From positions 1 through 46,804 of the forward strand of contig JACJNV010000208.1 of the NCBI GenBank assembly GCA_014695175.1: 46,804 bases of DNA, given 5' to 3'. The DNA is from Microcoleus sp. FACHB-DQ6. Lineage in GTDB: Bacteria > Cyanobacteriota > Cyanobacteriia > Cyanobacteriales > Microcoleaceae. Below the pieces are notes generated by a model. It made no database searches. It had not been told where the DNA came from and saw only the letters and a list, made by a program, of their open reading frames with translations. The position numbers were made by a program, and so were the translations under genes. This document shows positions 8,830-16,772 of the stretch, piece after piece (positions within the stretch are counted from its first letter, which is position 1; each line of letters begins with the position of its first letter).

Positions 8830-11800
8830 TTGCTGACTCCTTGCTGGGCGAGAATTTCCTGAATTTGTGCTTCTGACAGTTGCTCGAGGTCTGCTAACAC
8901 CTGAGCGAGCATTTCATTGTCTGTTTGTTCGGCTTGCTTTTGCGCGATCGCTACTGCAAAATCGGCGACAGTGGTCGACTCAAATAAACGGTGCAAAGGC
9001 AACTCGACCTGAAATGCTTGGCGCACTCTGGAAATTACTTGAGTTGCTAATAGGGAATGCCCTCCTAATTCAAAAAAGTTGTCGTAAATGCCGACTTTTT
9101 CAAGTTTGAGAACTTCAGCCCAGATAGTGGCTAAAACTTCCTCGATATTTGTGCGAGGCGCGACAAAGTTTCCTGTCAACTCTGGTCGCATTTCGTCAGG
9201 TGCGGGCAGCGCTCGTCGGTCTATTTTTCCGTTAGAAGTTAAAGGCAAACTTTTGAGTATCACAAAAGCAGAAGGCACCATGTACTCCGGCAATTTTGAC
9301 GTTAAAAAATTGCGAATTTCCTTGTGGGTAGGTGCTTGTTTCTGCTCGGAAACCAAATAAGCCACGAGGCGCTTTTGTGCCATCTCGTCTTCCCGCGCCA
9401 CAACTACAGCCTGCGCGATATCTGGATGTTGCCCCAGCACCGCCTCAATTTCTCCCAATTCAATGCGGAAACCGCGAATTTTTACTTGGTCGTCAATTCG
9501 CCCGATAAATTCGATGTTTCCGTCTGGCAAATAGCGAGCCAAGTCGCCGGTTTTGTACAGTCGCGTCTTTGCTTGCGTGTCAAATGGATTGGGAATAAAT
9601 TTTTCTGCGGTTAATTCAGGGCGGTTAAGATATCCGCGTCCCAAATTATCACCGCCGATGTACAGTTCACCAGGTACGCCTATCGGCACTGGTTGCAAGT
9701 AAGAATCCAAGATATAAATCTGAGTGTTGGCAATCGGATGACCGAGGGGAACTGTGTCAAAATCGCCGCCAATTTTATCAAATTCCACTTGATAAGTCAG
9801 GACACCTACAGTTGTTTCTGTTGGCCCGTAGTGATTGAATACTGAGCAACTGGGAGCAAGATTGCGAATTGTTTTAATTAAGCTCCAGTTGGCAGATTCA
9901 CCTCCTAAAATAAGCCGTTTACCAGGCAAAATCGACTTGGGTTGAGAGGAATTTAAAAGGGCGGCTAGGTGAGAGGGAACTATTTTGAGGCAGTCGATGG
10001 GATTGCGGCAGAAATATTCACCCAGTGCCTCTGGATCGGTGGCGCGTTCTTGGGAGATAATATGCAGGCAACCGCCGAAACAAAGGGCGGGGAAAATCAC
10101 TGTATTTCCTAAGTCGGCGGCGAAGGTGGAAACGGTAGCAAAACTGGCATCGGCTGGTAGGTTTAATTTTTCCTGAATGCTGTGCAGGTAATTGAGCAGT
10201 TGCCGGTGTTCGATCGCGACTCCCTTGGGCGTGCCAGTGGAACCGGAAGTATAGATGACGTAAGCTAAATTGTCAGAAGAGGCGCGAGGCGTGTAAGAGG
10301 CAGAAACAGTGGGAATGTCTGTATCGATGCAAACAATATTTGCCTGAGTTTTCGGCAAGCTTTCGATGAGCCGCTTTTGTACGAGCAAAACCTTCACCTG
10401 AGCGTCTTCTAGCATTAGCGCTTTGCGCTCTATTGGGGTCGTTGGCTCAATGGGTAAATAGGCGCCACCGGCTTTGAGTACGCCCAGCATTCCTACGATT
10501 GCCTGTAGGGGCGATGCCCCCGTGCCCGCCCCCCTTTCAACGCAAATGCCAACAACGACCTCTGGCTCAACTCCCAAGTTTTGCAGGTGATGGGCGAGCT
10601 GATTGGCGCGATCGTTGAGTTCTCGGTAGGTGATTTGTTCACTTTCAAAGACGACGGCAATGCTGTCTGGATTGCGTTCTGCTTGTTCTTCAAAAAGCTG
10701 ATGAACGCATTTATTTTTCGGATAATCTTTTTGAGTTTGGTTAAAGTCAATGAGAAGTTGCAGCCGATCGCGATCGCTCAGTATGTCTACCTGACTGATA
10801 GCGATTTCTGGATTTTTGACTATGCTTTCTAAGAGCGCCTGAAAGTGTTCTGACAAGCGCTTTATATCGGCCGCAGCAAATAAAGCGGAATCGTAGTGAA
10901 ATTCAGCGCTTAGGGAATTGCACAGGCGAAGGCAGGAGAGCTTGAGTTTGAATGGCTCTAGGCAGGCATCTTGCCGAACAAGGGAAAATGAAACGTCTGA
11001 ATTACCATAGTTCTTAGGCTCTGCTTGGAAGTCAAAGCAGACGGGCCAAAAGCTGCTGCTTTTTTCGTTTCCTAGGATTTCTTCCCAGCTAAAATATTCT
11101 TGCCAGTTGTACATCTCGTTGAGATTAAGCTCAACTTGCTGCCTCGCTTGTGAGAAATTTAACTCGTCTTGCAGTTGCCACTGTAGGGGTAAGTATTTGC
11201 CCAGCAGCCCCAGAGAGTGTTCTAATTCTTCATATTTTCTGCCGTCAATCGCTACGCCGATTATCGGGTTTTGCTGTCTGGTAAGCCGCCAAATGAGAAT
11301 TTGCCAGCAAGTCAGCAGAAATGTAGAAATATCGCTCTGGTGTTTTTGGGCGATCGCTTCCAGGCTGTTCAACAAATCACCCCGAATTTCCACCCTTTCT
11401 ACTAGCGGCTGAAATTCCGAAACGGAATTCTTCTTTTCCCAAGGAAGCGTTAATAAATCCCAAGATTCAATGTTCAGCTTTCGCCAGTATTCTTGGCCGA
11501 TTGCCGTTTCTTCTGATTCGAGTAACTCATTTTGCCACTCAGCAATATCTGCATATTGCATTGACTCATCAGAGAACCCTTCCCCGCACGCGCAGGCTGA
11601 GTAGGAAAGACTGAGTTCGCGGGTGAAATTTTTCAGGGTGGCACTATCTGCAATTAAGCCAGAGAAGTTCGCCAGCAATAGGTGCTTGTTTTGGGCCAGA
11701 GTGACTAAAGATAGATGCCAAAGTGGGCCGCGCTCAAAATCAAAAGGAAGCAGGTTTAGTTGCTGAAAAAGCGCTGCGATTTTAGCTTCTTGTTCTTCTG

Positions 11801-12086
11801 GAGACAAACCGCTCAGATTGTATTCCGAGATAGGAACTTCACCAGTGCTGGCGATCGCTTGCAGGGGTAGTGTCATCCCAGAAAAGCAGTGAAAGCTGGT
11901 ACGCAGGATTTCGTGCCGATTCACGACATTTTGCAGCGCACTTTTAAGCATCTCTTTGTCGAGGTTTCCGGTAATTAAAATTGCACCTCGAACGCGATAA
12001 GTCTGTTGGCTTTTATTTTGCTGTAACCCCCACAGATGCCGTTGCTGTGGAGAGATTCTAAACCCTTCGATTGTTTCCTTTTGCAT
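8826..12086 (-). CDS. NRPS: interface domain-A(Asp)-T
   Basis: 1086 residues from the ATG at 12086. That start is preferred over an upstream ATG at 12152 because AAAGGAA lies just before it, it avoids overlap with the upstream gene, and it matches the paralogue at 1-2899. Domains: interface-type condensation-superfamily domain about 5-440, where HHxxxDG is replaced by SGLIADS (about 142-148), so no catalytic His; A about 460-965; T about 990-1050 (LGGHSLL), then a short helical tail. The pocket residues read D-L-T-K-I-G-H-V-G, plus the A10 Lys: the Asp code. The A4 motif has the AADLGNT form shared by Asp-activating domains here. It lies 22 bp after the hydroxylase gene and overlaps the next gene by 4 bp. 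It probably holds Asp for beta-hydroxylation. The 45-bp repeat at 10501-10545 lengthens the A2-A3 loop. Confidence 0.93.
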   Translation of the reverse strand: MQKETIEGFRISPQQRHLWGLQQNKSQQTYRVRGAILITGNLDKEMLKSALQNVVNRHEILRTSFHCFSGMTLPLQAIASTGEVPISEYNLSGLSPEEQEAKIAALFQQLNLLPFDFERGPLWHLSLVTLAQNKHLLLANFSGLIADSATLKNFTRELSLSYSACACGEGFSDESMQYADIAEWQNELLESEETAIGQEYWRKLNIESWDLLTLPWEKKNSVSEFQPLVERVEIRGDLLNSLEAIAQKHQSDISTFLLTCWQILIWRLTRQQNPIIGVAIDGRKYEELEHSLGLLGKYLPLQWQLQDELNFSQARQQVELNLNEMYNWQEYFSWEEILGNEKSSSFWPVCFDFQAEPKNYGNSDVSFSLVRQDACLEPFKLKLSCLRLCNSLSAEFHYDSALFAAADIKRLSEHFQALLESIVKNPEIAISQVDILSDRDRLQLLIDFNQTQKDYPKNKCVHQLFEEQAERNPDSIAVVFESEQITYRELNDRANQLAHHLQNLGVEPEVVVGICVERGAGTGASPLQAIVGMLGVLKAGGAYLPIEPTTPIERKALMLEDAQVKVLLVQKRLIESLPKTQANIVCIDTDIPTVSASYTPRASSDNLAYVIYTSGSTGTPKGVAIEHRQLLNYLHSIQEKLNLPADASFATVSTFAADLGNTVIFPALCFGGCLHIISQERATDPEALGEYFCRNPIDCLKIVPSHLAALLNSSQPKSILPGKRLILGGESANWSLIKTIRNLAPSCSVFNHYGPTETTVGVLTYQVEFDKIGGDFDTVPLGHPIANTQIYILDSYLQPVPIGVPGELYIGGDNLGRGYLNRPELTAEKFIPNPFDTQAKTRLYKTGDLARYLPDGNIEFIGRIDDQVKIRGFRIELGEIEAVLGQHPDIAQAVVVAREDEMAQKRLVAYLVSEQKQAPTHKEIRNFLTSKLPEYMVPSAFVILKSLPLTSNGKIDRRALPAPDEMRPELTGNFVAPRTNIEEVLATIWAEVLKLEKVGIYDNFFELGGHSLLATQVISRVRQAFQVELPLHRLFESTTVADFAVAIAQKQAEQTDNEMLAQVLADLEQLSEAQIQEILAQQGVSK
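10501..10545. repeat. GC-rich interspersed repeat inside Asp A domain, copy 2
   Basis: A perfect 45-bp match to 1332-1376, in the same frame and at the same point of the A domain (between A2 and A3, encoding GAGTGASPLQ). The shared position shows that the two Asp modules descend from a copy that already carried the repeat, or that one was converted by the other. Confidence 0.8.
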
Positions 12087-12108
12087 TTCTAAAGTTCCTT
12101 TAATAAGC

Positions 12109-13158
12109 CTAAATATCTTGACAGCTAAACGCTTCTGCCATACCGACAACAACCCGACGCGAACCCGAAAATGGCGTGCGTCCGTGCGCGGCTAGCATAT
12201 TATCTAACAGCAAGACATCTCCTTCTTCCCAAGGGAAAACAATCGTTTCTTGCTGGTAGCAGCGACGAATTTCGTCTAATATAAAATCTTCAAGGGGCGA
12301 GCCATCGCCGTAATAAGCATTGCGGGGTAAATCTTCCTGTTTAAAAGAAGTTAAAAGCTCTTTGCGAACGGCGGGGTCGAGATTGGAAATGTGGAAGAGG
12401 TGAGCTTGATTAAACCACACCATTTCCTGCGTTTTTGGGTGCTGGGCGACAGCTTGACATATTTGCCGAGTTCTCAAGCGATCGCCACTTTTCCATTCTA
12501 ACTCTATTCCCGCTTTTTGGCAATACTCTTCTACCTCAATTTTGCTATCAGTATTGAAGACATTTTGCCAGGGTAAATCTACGCCACCGCCGTAATTTCG
12601 CACATACATAACCTTTTTTTTGGCAAACTTTTGTCTAATCTTTGAATCCAGGCTTTCAAACACTTTGCGGCTGTTAGCGATCGGAGTTTCTCCTCCCTGT
12701 TCGGCTTTCTTGACGCAGAAAAAAGCGATTTTCAGCGGCCAATTGCGAGAATAAGCCATTTCATTGTGCAGGGGGATGAATTGCTCGGCAGGATACTCGG
12801 TGGAAGTGTAGATATTTCCGCTCACCAGGCTACGCGGAGTCGAGCGAAAAGAATATTCCAACAAGTCGCCAGCAACAGTTTGAATAAACTGCTCGAAACC
12901 ATTCACGCCGCCGACTTCAAAGCCTCGAAAAAGTATTCCTCCGTGCTTCCATAACTGCGTTTCAATTGATGAGCGATTGTTTTGTGCCCAACCTGCGAGA
13001 TTTAATTTTTCTACTGTTGGCTGAAGAACTAGAGGTAGAAGGTTTTCGGGCTGGAGGTAGGCGGTTTTGACTAATTCCTCTGAGGACAAGCTGACGGCTT
13101 TGCGCCTAACTGATCCTAATTTTTGGGAATTGAGATTCTTTGTTTCTGTATTTGTCAT
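12109..13158 (-). CDS. Fe(II)/2-oxoglutarate aspartyl beta-hydroxylase, stand-alone
   Basis: About 349 residues from ATG 13158; a longer frame to 13239 would begin inside a repeat element, so I reject it. TauD/SyrP-like fold, with metal ligands H131-x-E133 (LHNEMAY) and H325 (MLAAHGR) and a probable 2OG-binding Arg334. It closely parallels the fused oxygenase at the end of the 3070-8829 protein, from the N-terminal VRRKAVSLSSEELVKTAYL (there VKPKPVALPQGELIKTEYL) to the C-terminus. Expected reaction: beta-hydroxylation of carrier-bound Asp on the next protein. It sits between a stand-alone C domain gene and the interface-A(Asp)-T gene, the same order as in the fused copy. By neighbours and sequence it belongs with the interface-associated hydroxylases, although it is a separate protein. 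No clear Shine-Dalgarno sequence is seen. Confidence 0.9.
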   Translation of the reverse strand: MTNTETKNLNSQKLGSVRRKAVSLSSEELVKTAYLQPENLLPLVLQPTVEKLNLAGWAQNNRSSIETQLWKHGGILFRGFEVGGVNGFEQFIQTVAGDLLEYSFRSTPRSLVSGNIYTSTEYPAEQFIPLHNEMAYSRNWPLKIAFFCVKKAEQGGETPIANSRKVFESLDSKIRQKFAKKKVMYVRNYGGGVDLPWQNVFNTDSKIEVEEYCQKAGIELEWKSGDRLRTRQICQAVAQHPKTQEMVWFNQAHLFHISNLDPAVRKELLTSFKQEDLPRNAYYGDGSPLEDFILDEIRRCYQQETIVFPWEEGDVLLLDNMLAAHGRTPFSGSRRVVVGMAEAFSCQDI

Positions 13159-13213
13159 AGTTTTTGCTTTGGTGAGGATTTTATACCTTTTTCCCGAACA
13201 AACCTGAGAGATG

Positions 13214-13445
13214 GAGATCAATTCCGGTAGCATCGGCATAGTAAAATTCAGTCAACAGTCAACAATCACAGATGGTGCAACCGGAATCCATCTAATTCAT
13301 CTGCGTTAATCTGTGTTAATCTGCCTGTATCTGCGGTCAAAAAAAGAGAATTTATTAACCGCAGATGACAAGGGATTGACGCTGATTCACGCAGATGTCG
13401 AGAAGAGAGATAGGAATAATTCCGATGCTAACAGATTTGATATGA
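13214..13445. repeat. Composite MITE-like repeat between C-domain and hydroxylase genes
   Basis: Fills the gap of nearly 300 bp. The part at 13214-13294 resembles the 2955-3062 element (CGGTAGCATCGGCATAGTAAA, GTCAACAGTCAACA, GGTGCAACCGGAA). The middle, 13299-13397, is a nested inverted repeat: CATCTGCG pairs with CGCAGATG, and inside it ATCTGCGGT (13329-13337) pairs with ACCGCAGAT (13358-13366). At 13411-13445 an inverted copy of the element end follows (TTCCGATGCTAACAGATTTG). No coding capacity is evident. Confidence 0.65.
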
Positions 13446-13449
13446 GCCA

Positions 13450-15000
13450 TCATTTTAAACTTTTCATAACTTTGCGTTTAGCCATTTTTAATTTTTGAAT
13501 TTCCGAAAGATGAATTTGTTTTTGCTGCTCGATTTGGTGCTGCCTTTCTGCTTCAGCAAGAATTTCTGCCAAGTCGTCGATTCTGATATCGGGCTGGATG
13601 ACTACTTGGTTGAGGAGGATTTGGAAACCTCTCACCATTCGGGCAACAGTCGCAGCCTCAAATAAGTCTGTTTTGTACTCAAATAAGCCTTGAATTCCTT
13701 CTGAAATCTCCCAGAGAGTGAGGCTCAAGTCGTGTCTCGACATACCGACATCGAATTCCACAATGCTCAAGGTCAAACCAGCTAACTCCAGGGGTGGCAT
13801 GGGTGCATTCTGGAGTACAAACCACACTTGAAACAGCGGGTTATAGCTGAGATTTCGCTCCGGCTGCAATTCCTCCACAAGCTTTTCAAAAGGAACATCG
13901 GGGTGAGCGTAAGCTGCTAACGCTACCTCGCGTGTTCGAGCGAGTAGTTCGCGGAAACTTGGATTACCTGCCGTGTAAATTCGCAGCACTAAAGTATTGA
14001 CAAAAAATCCAATCAGTTCCTCTAATTCAAGGCGGTTGCGATTGGCAATGGGAGAGCCAATAGCGAGGGACTCCTGCTTTATTTGGCTGGAGAGCAAGGA
14101 TTGAAATGCTGCCAACAACGTCATAAATAGGGTGACATCTTGTTGCTGGGCGAGCGTTTTCAGCCTTTCAGTTAACGGAGAGGAAATCACAAAAGATTGC
14201 TGCGACCCTCGGAAAGTTGGCACGGGAGAGCGCTGCTTATCTGTTGACAGCACAGCTAAACCGCCTCCCAATTGCTGTTTCCAATAAGCGAGCTGTTTTT
14301 CTAATTTCTCTCCCTGGAAATGCTGCCGCTGCCAACTGGCGAAGTCGGCATACTGCACGGAAAGTTCAGGCAGCCCAGAGGGTTTGTCAGTGGAAAAAGC
14401 TTCATAAAGTGCGGCCACTTCTCGCACCAACACGCCCATAGACCAACCATCAGAAATAATGTGGTGTATCGTCAGCAGCAACACATATTCTGCCGAACCA
14501 AGTTGCAGCAAAGTGCCCCGCAGTAAGGGCGATCGCGTTAAGTCAAAGGGGCGTTGGGCTTCTTCAAGAGTACGCTGCTCAATTTCAGCTTGCTGCTGAG
14601 TTTCTGGTAAATGTCGCAAGTTTACCACCGACAAAGCGAAATCCAAGGAAGGAGAAATCAGTTGGACAGGTTGCCCGTCCACTTCTGCAAAAGCAGTCCG
14701 TAAAACTTCGTGACGCCTGACAATTTCATTGAGTGTTTGTTGCAGTGCTGACAAATTCAATTGCCCTTGCAAACGCACAGCAGCAGGAAGGTTGTAGGCA
14801 GGGTTTTCGGGAGACAATCGATCGAGAAACCACAGCCGTTGCTGGGCAAAAGAAAGGGGAGCGGAATTTTGCTGCGATCGCCTGGGAATACGCTTAGATT
14901 GCTCAGCCTGTACTGCGTCTTTGCCCAATGCTTTGAGGAGGAGCGCTCGCTTCTGGGGCGAGAGGTTTTTTAGTCGTTCTGAACGATTAGTAGACATCAT
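13450..15000 (-). CDS. Stand-alone NRPS condensation domain
   Basis: 516 residues forming one condensation domain. An N-terminal helix (LSPQKRALLLKAL) is followed by PLSFAQQRLWFLDRL near 48 and an intact HHIISDG at 179-185. There is no A or T domain. Its C-terminal tail (EILAEAERQHQIEQQKQ and on) resembles the linker that joins C2 to the oxygenase in the 3070-8829 protein. I infer that it is the detached front half of a former C-hydroxylase fusion, and that it condenses the beta-Ala-bound chain onto Asp held by the 8826-12086 protein. A strong AGGAGGTG precedes the start. ATG 15000 or 14997 could be used. The gene overlaps the end of the decarboxylase gene by 14 bp. Confidence 0.88.
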   Translation of the reverse strand: MMSTNRSERLKNLSPQKRALLLKALGKDAVQAEQSKRIPRRSQQNSAPLSFAQQRLWFLDRLSPENPAYNLPAAVRLQGQLNLSALQQTLNEIVRRHEVLRTAFAEVDGQPVQLISPSLDFALSVVNLRHLPETQQQAEIEQRTLEEAQRPFDLTRSPLLRGTLLQLGSAEYVLLLTIHHIISDGWSMGVLVREVAALYEAFSTDKPSGLPELSVQYADFASWQRQHFQGEKLEKQLAYWKQQLGGGLAVLSTDKQRSPVPTFRGSQQSFVISSPLTERLKTLAQQQDVTLFMTLLAAFQSLLSSQIKQESLAIGSPIANRNRLELEELIGFFVNTLVLRIYTAGNPSFRELLARTREVALAAYAHPDVPFEKLVEELQPERNLSYNPLFQVWFVLQNAPMPPLELAGLTLSIVEFDVGMSRHDLSLTLWEISEGIQGLFEYKTDLFEAATVARMVRGFQILLNQVVIQPDIRIDDLAEILAEAERQHQIEQQKQIHLSEIQKLKMAKRKVMKSLK

Positions 15001-16675
15001 AATTCACCTCCTCGCATTGGTCGCTATTTGTGATAGTTAAGGAAAGCTTTGCTGCTATTTTTAGCTGGTCGTTTAAAACAAAGTTGATATCTGCTTCAGT
15101 GGTGAGGGGGTTGGCAAGGACGACTCGAAAAGCAACAATGGGAATGGTTTTGCCATAACAGGTGTTTTGCACGGTTGTTCGCGATACGAAGGTGTGACCG
15201 GCTCGCCGCTGGGCCTCCTGAAGGCGCTCGTTAAATTGATTAATGAAGTGGTTGTCTGCTTCGGTTAGTTGTTTTTTGGCTGCTTTTTCCCTGAATGTTT
15301 CTGGAATGTAGCGGTATAAAAGAATATTAATTTCTGGTTCTAGCAGCAATTCAAAGGCTGGATTTTCCCGAATTAAATTGGCCAAGTGCTGCGTTTTATG
15401 GATACCTCCATCTATCAAAAACTCATAGCCTTGATGGCCGATGATATTCAACGCGGCTTGCAAGTACAAACTCGCACCTGGTCGAGAGCCTTCGAGAGAG
15501 CGCTTGCCTAGATCGATCGAGTCTTTTCGCACGGTGTAGGGTGCGTGTTTTTCAATAACTTTGGCGGTTTGGGGATTGCGGAATAAAACCAGACCGATTC
15601 CCATTGGCAAATACATTTGTTTGTGTCCATCTATGGTGACGGAATCTGCTAGTTCAATGCCTGCGAATTTGTGCCGGTGACGTTCGGAAAAAAGCACGGG
15701 GCCGCCCCAAGCTGCATCGACGTGAAAGTGAGCGTTTGCTTCTTGCGCGATCGCCGCTATTTCTGGAAGCGGATCGATACTTCCCGAATCGGTGCTGCCT
15801 CCAATACCGATAATTGCCAGAATGTGCAGGTTGCGATCGCGACATTCGGCCACAGTTTGGCGCAGCGCTGCCAAATCCATGCGGTGATTGGAATCAGTAG
15901 GGATTTTTAGGAGATTGCGATCGCCAATGCCTAATAAACCGGCAGCCTTTTCAAAAGAATAGTGCATCAAATTGGAGCCGATTATCACCATTCCCTTGTA
16001 GCCGTAAAACTCTAAAGCGGCGTACAACCCTTCTTTTTCAATGCCACTAAAGTTATTTTTTGGCCCTAAAGAAGCGTTGCGAGCGCACCACAAAGCTGTG
16101 ATATTAGCTAGGGTGCCACCCGTTGTCATGATACCGAGCGTGCTATCATTTTTTTGAATGTGCTGGTTATAAAAATCCTCAGAAAAATCGTAAATTAATC
16201 GGTGCATCATTGCCAAAGTCTGGCGCTCGCAGGGGCTTAAAACTTTGGCTGTTTCCATCTTGACTAAATTTTGATTCATCGCGGTTAACAGCTTCGCGAT
16301 CGGGCGCACAAAATAGGGAAGTGCGCTCGTCATGTGACCGATATATCGGGGGGAAGAGGTGTGAATGGAATGGGCAACGAGGGTTTGGGCCAAATCATCG
16401 ATATAATCCCCAACATCTGTAGGAAGGGCGGGAATTTTGTTTTCCCTAAACTCCTGAATAATTAACTCTAAGTCAATATCTGTACTAGCGGTTTTTGCGT
16501 ACAAAAAGTCTTGAACTAGGGCAGAAATTCGCTCCTCCATGGCTTCTTCTGCCAAAAAAGACTTTTCTGAGGCACTGAATAGCTCCATTAACTTTTCTTC
16601 AAGTGGGGTAACAGAAGCTTTTAATGACTGCATTACCTCTTGAGAATCTTTGGCTTTTACTGTTAGTTTATTCAT
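14987..16675 (-). CDS. PLP-dependent decarboxylase, PanP-like (aspartate 1-decarboxylase)
   Basis: 562 residues, group II PLP decarboxylase fold. Visible motifs: MTTGGTLANITALW (about 183-196), the cofactor Asp in HVDAAWGG (D320), and the Schiff-base Lys in TIDGHKQMYLP (K352). The N-terminus (EFRENKIP, SPRYIGHMTSALP) and length resemble the PanP-type aspartate 1-decarboxylases that make beta-alanine, although glutamate and diaminobutyrate decarboxylases are close relatives. The context supports Asp: the adjacent upstream gene encodes an A domain with a beta-alanine code. It lies 97 bp after that gene and overlaps the next by 14 bp, so all are likely co-transcribed. Likely role: local beta-alanine supply for the siderophore. 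The substrate remains an inference. Confidence 0.85.
   Translation of the reverse strand: MNKLTVKAKDSQEVMQSLKASVTPLEEKLMELFSASEKSFLAEEAMEERISALVQDFLYAKTASTDIDLELIIQEFRENKIPALPTDVGDYIDDLAQTLVAHSIHTSSPRYIGHMTSALPYFVRPIAKLLTAMNQNLVKMETAKVLSPCERQTLAMMHRLIYDFSEDFYNQHIQKNDSTLGIMTTGGTLANITALWCARNASLGPKNNFSGIEKEGLYAALEFYGYKGMVIIGSNLMHYSFEKAAGLLGIGDRNLLKIPTDSNHRMDLAALRQTVAECRDRNLHILAIIGIGGSTDSGSIDPLPEIAAIAQEANAHFHVDAAWGGPVLFSERHRHKFAGIELADSVTIDGHKQMYLPMGIGLVLFRNPQTAKVIEKHAPYTVRKDSIDLGKRSLEGSRPGASLYLQAALNIIGHQGYEFLIDGGIHKTQHLANLIRENPAFELLLEPEINILLYRYIPETFREKAAKKQLTEADNHFINQFNERLQEAQRRAGHTFVSRTTVQNTCYGKTIPIVAFRVVLANPLTTEADINFVLNDQLKIAAKLSLTITNSDQCEEVNYDVY
15005..15012 (-). promoter_or_regulatory. Strong ribosome binding site for the stand-alone C domain gene
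   Basis: AGGAGGTG on the minus strand, five bases before ATG 15000 and eight before ATG 14997. It lies inside the end of the decarboxylase gene. It is the best Shine-Dalgarno sequence noted in the operon. Confidence 0.7.
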
Positions 16676-16772
16676 CCCGCATCAATCCTGTTAAATGGGC
16701 TTTTTTGTCTCCTATTCCCACCGAAGCCTTAAGGAGAAAAGGGCTGTTTGTGTTTTTTCACCAAGCCGATAT

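Noticed and set aside
10760-12086. Ordinary condensation domain at the start of the Asp protein
   Set aside because: The catalytic His pair is absent (SGLIADS), and the same loss is seen in the paralogue at 1-2899. An active C domain is supplied by the preceding gene.
12087-12152. Longer start for the interface-A(Asp)-T gene
   Set aside because: It would overlap the hydroxylase gene; the extra residues have no counterpart in the paralogue, and AAAGGAA precedes the shorter start.
13159-13239. Longer start for the stand-alone hydroxylase
   Set aside because: The extra 27 residues are partly coded by the repeat element and lack a match in the fused copy.
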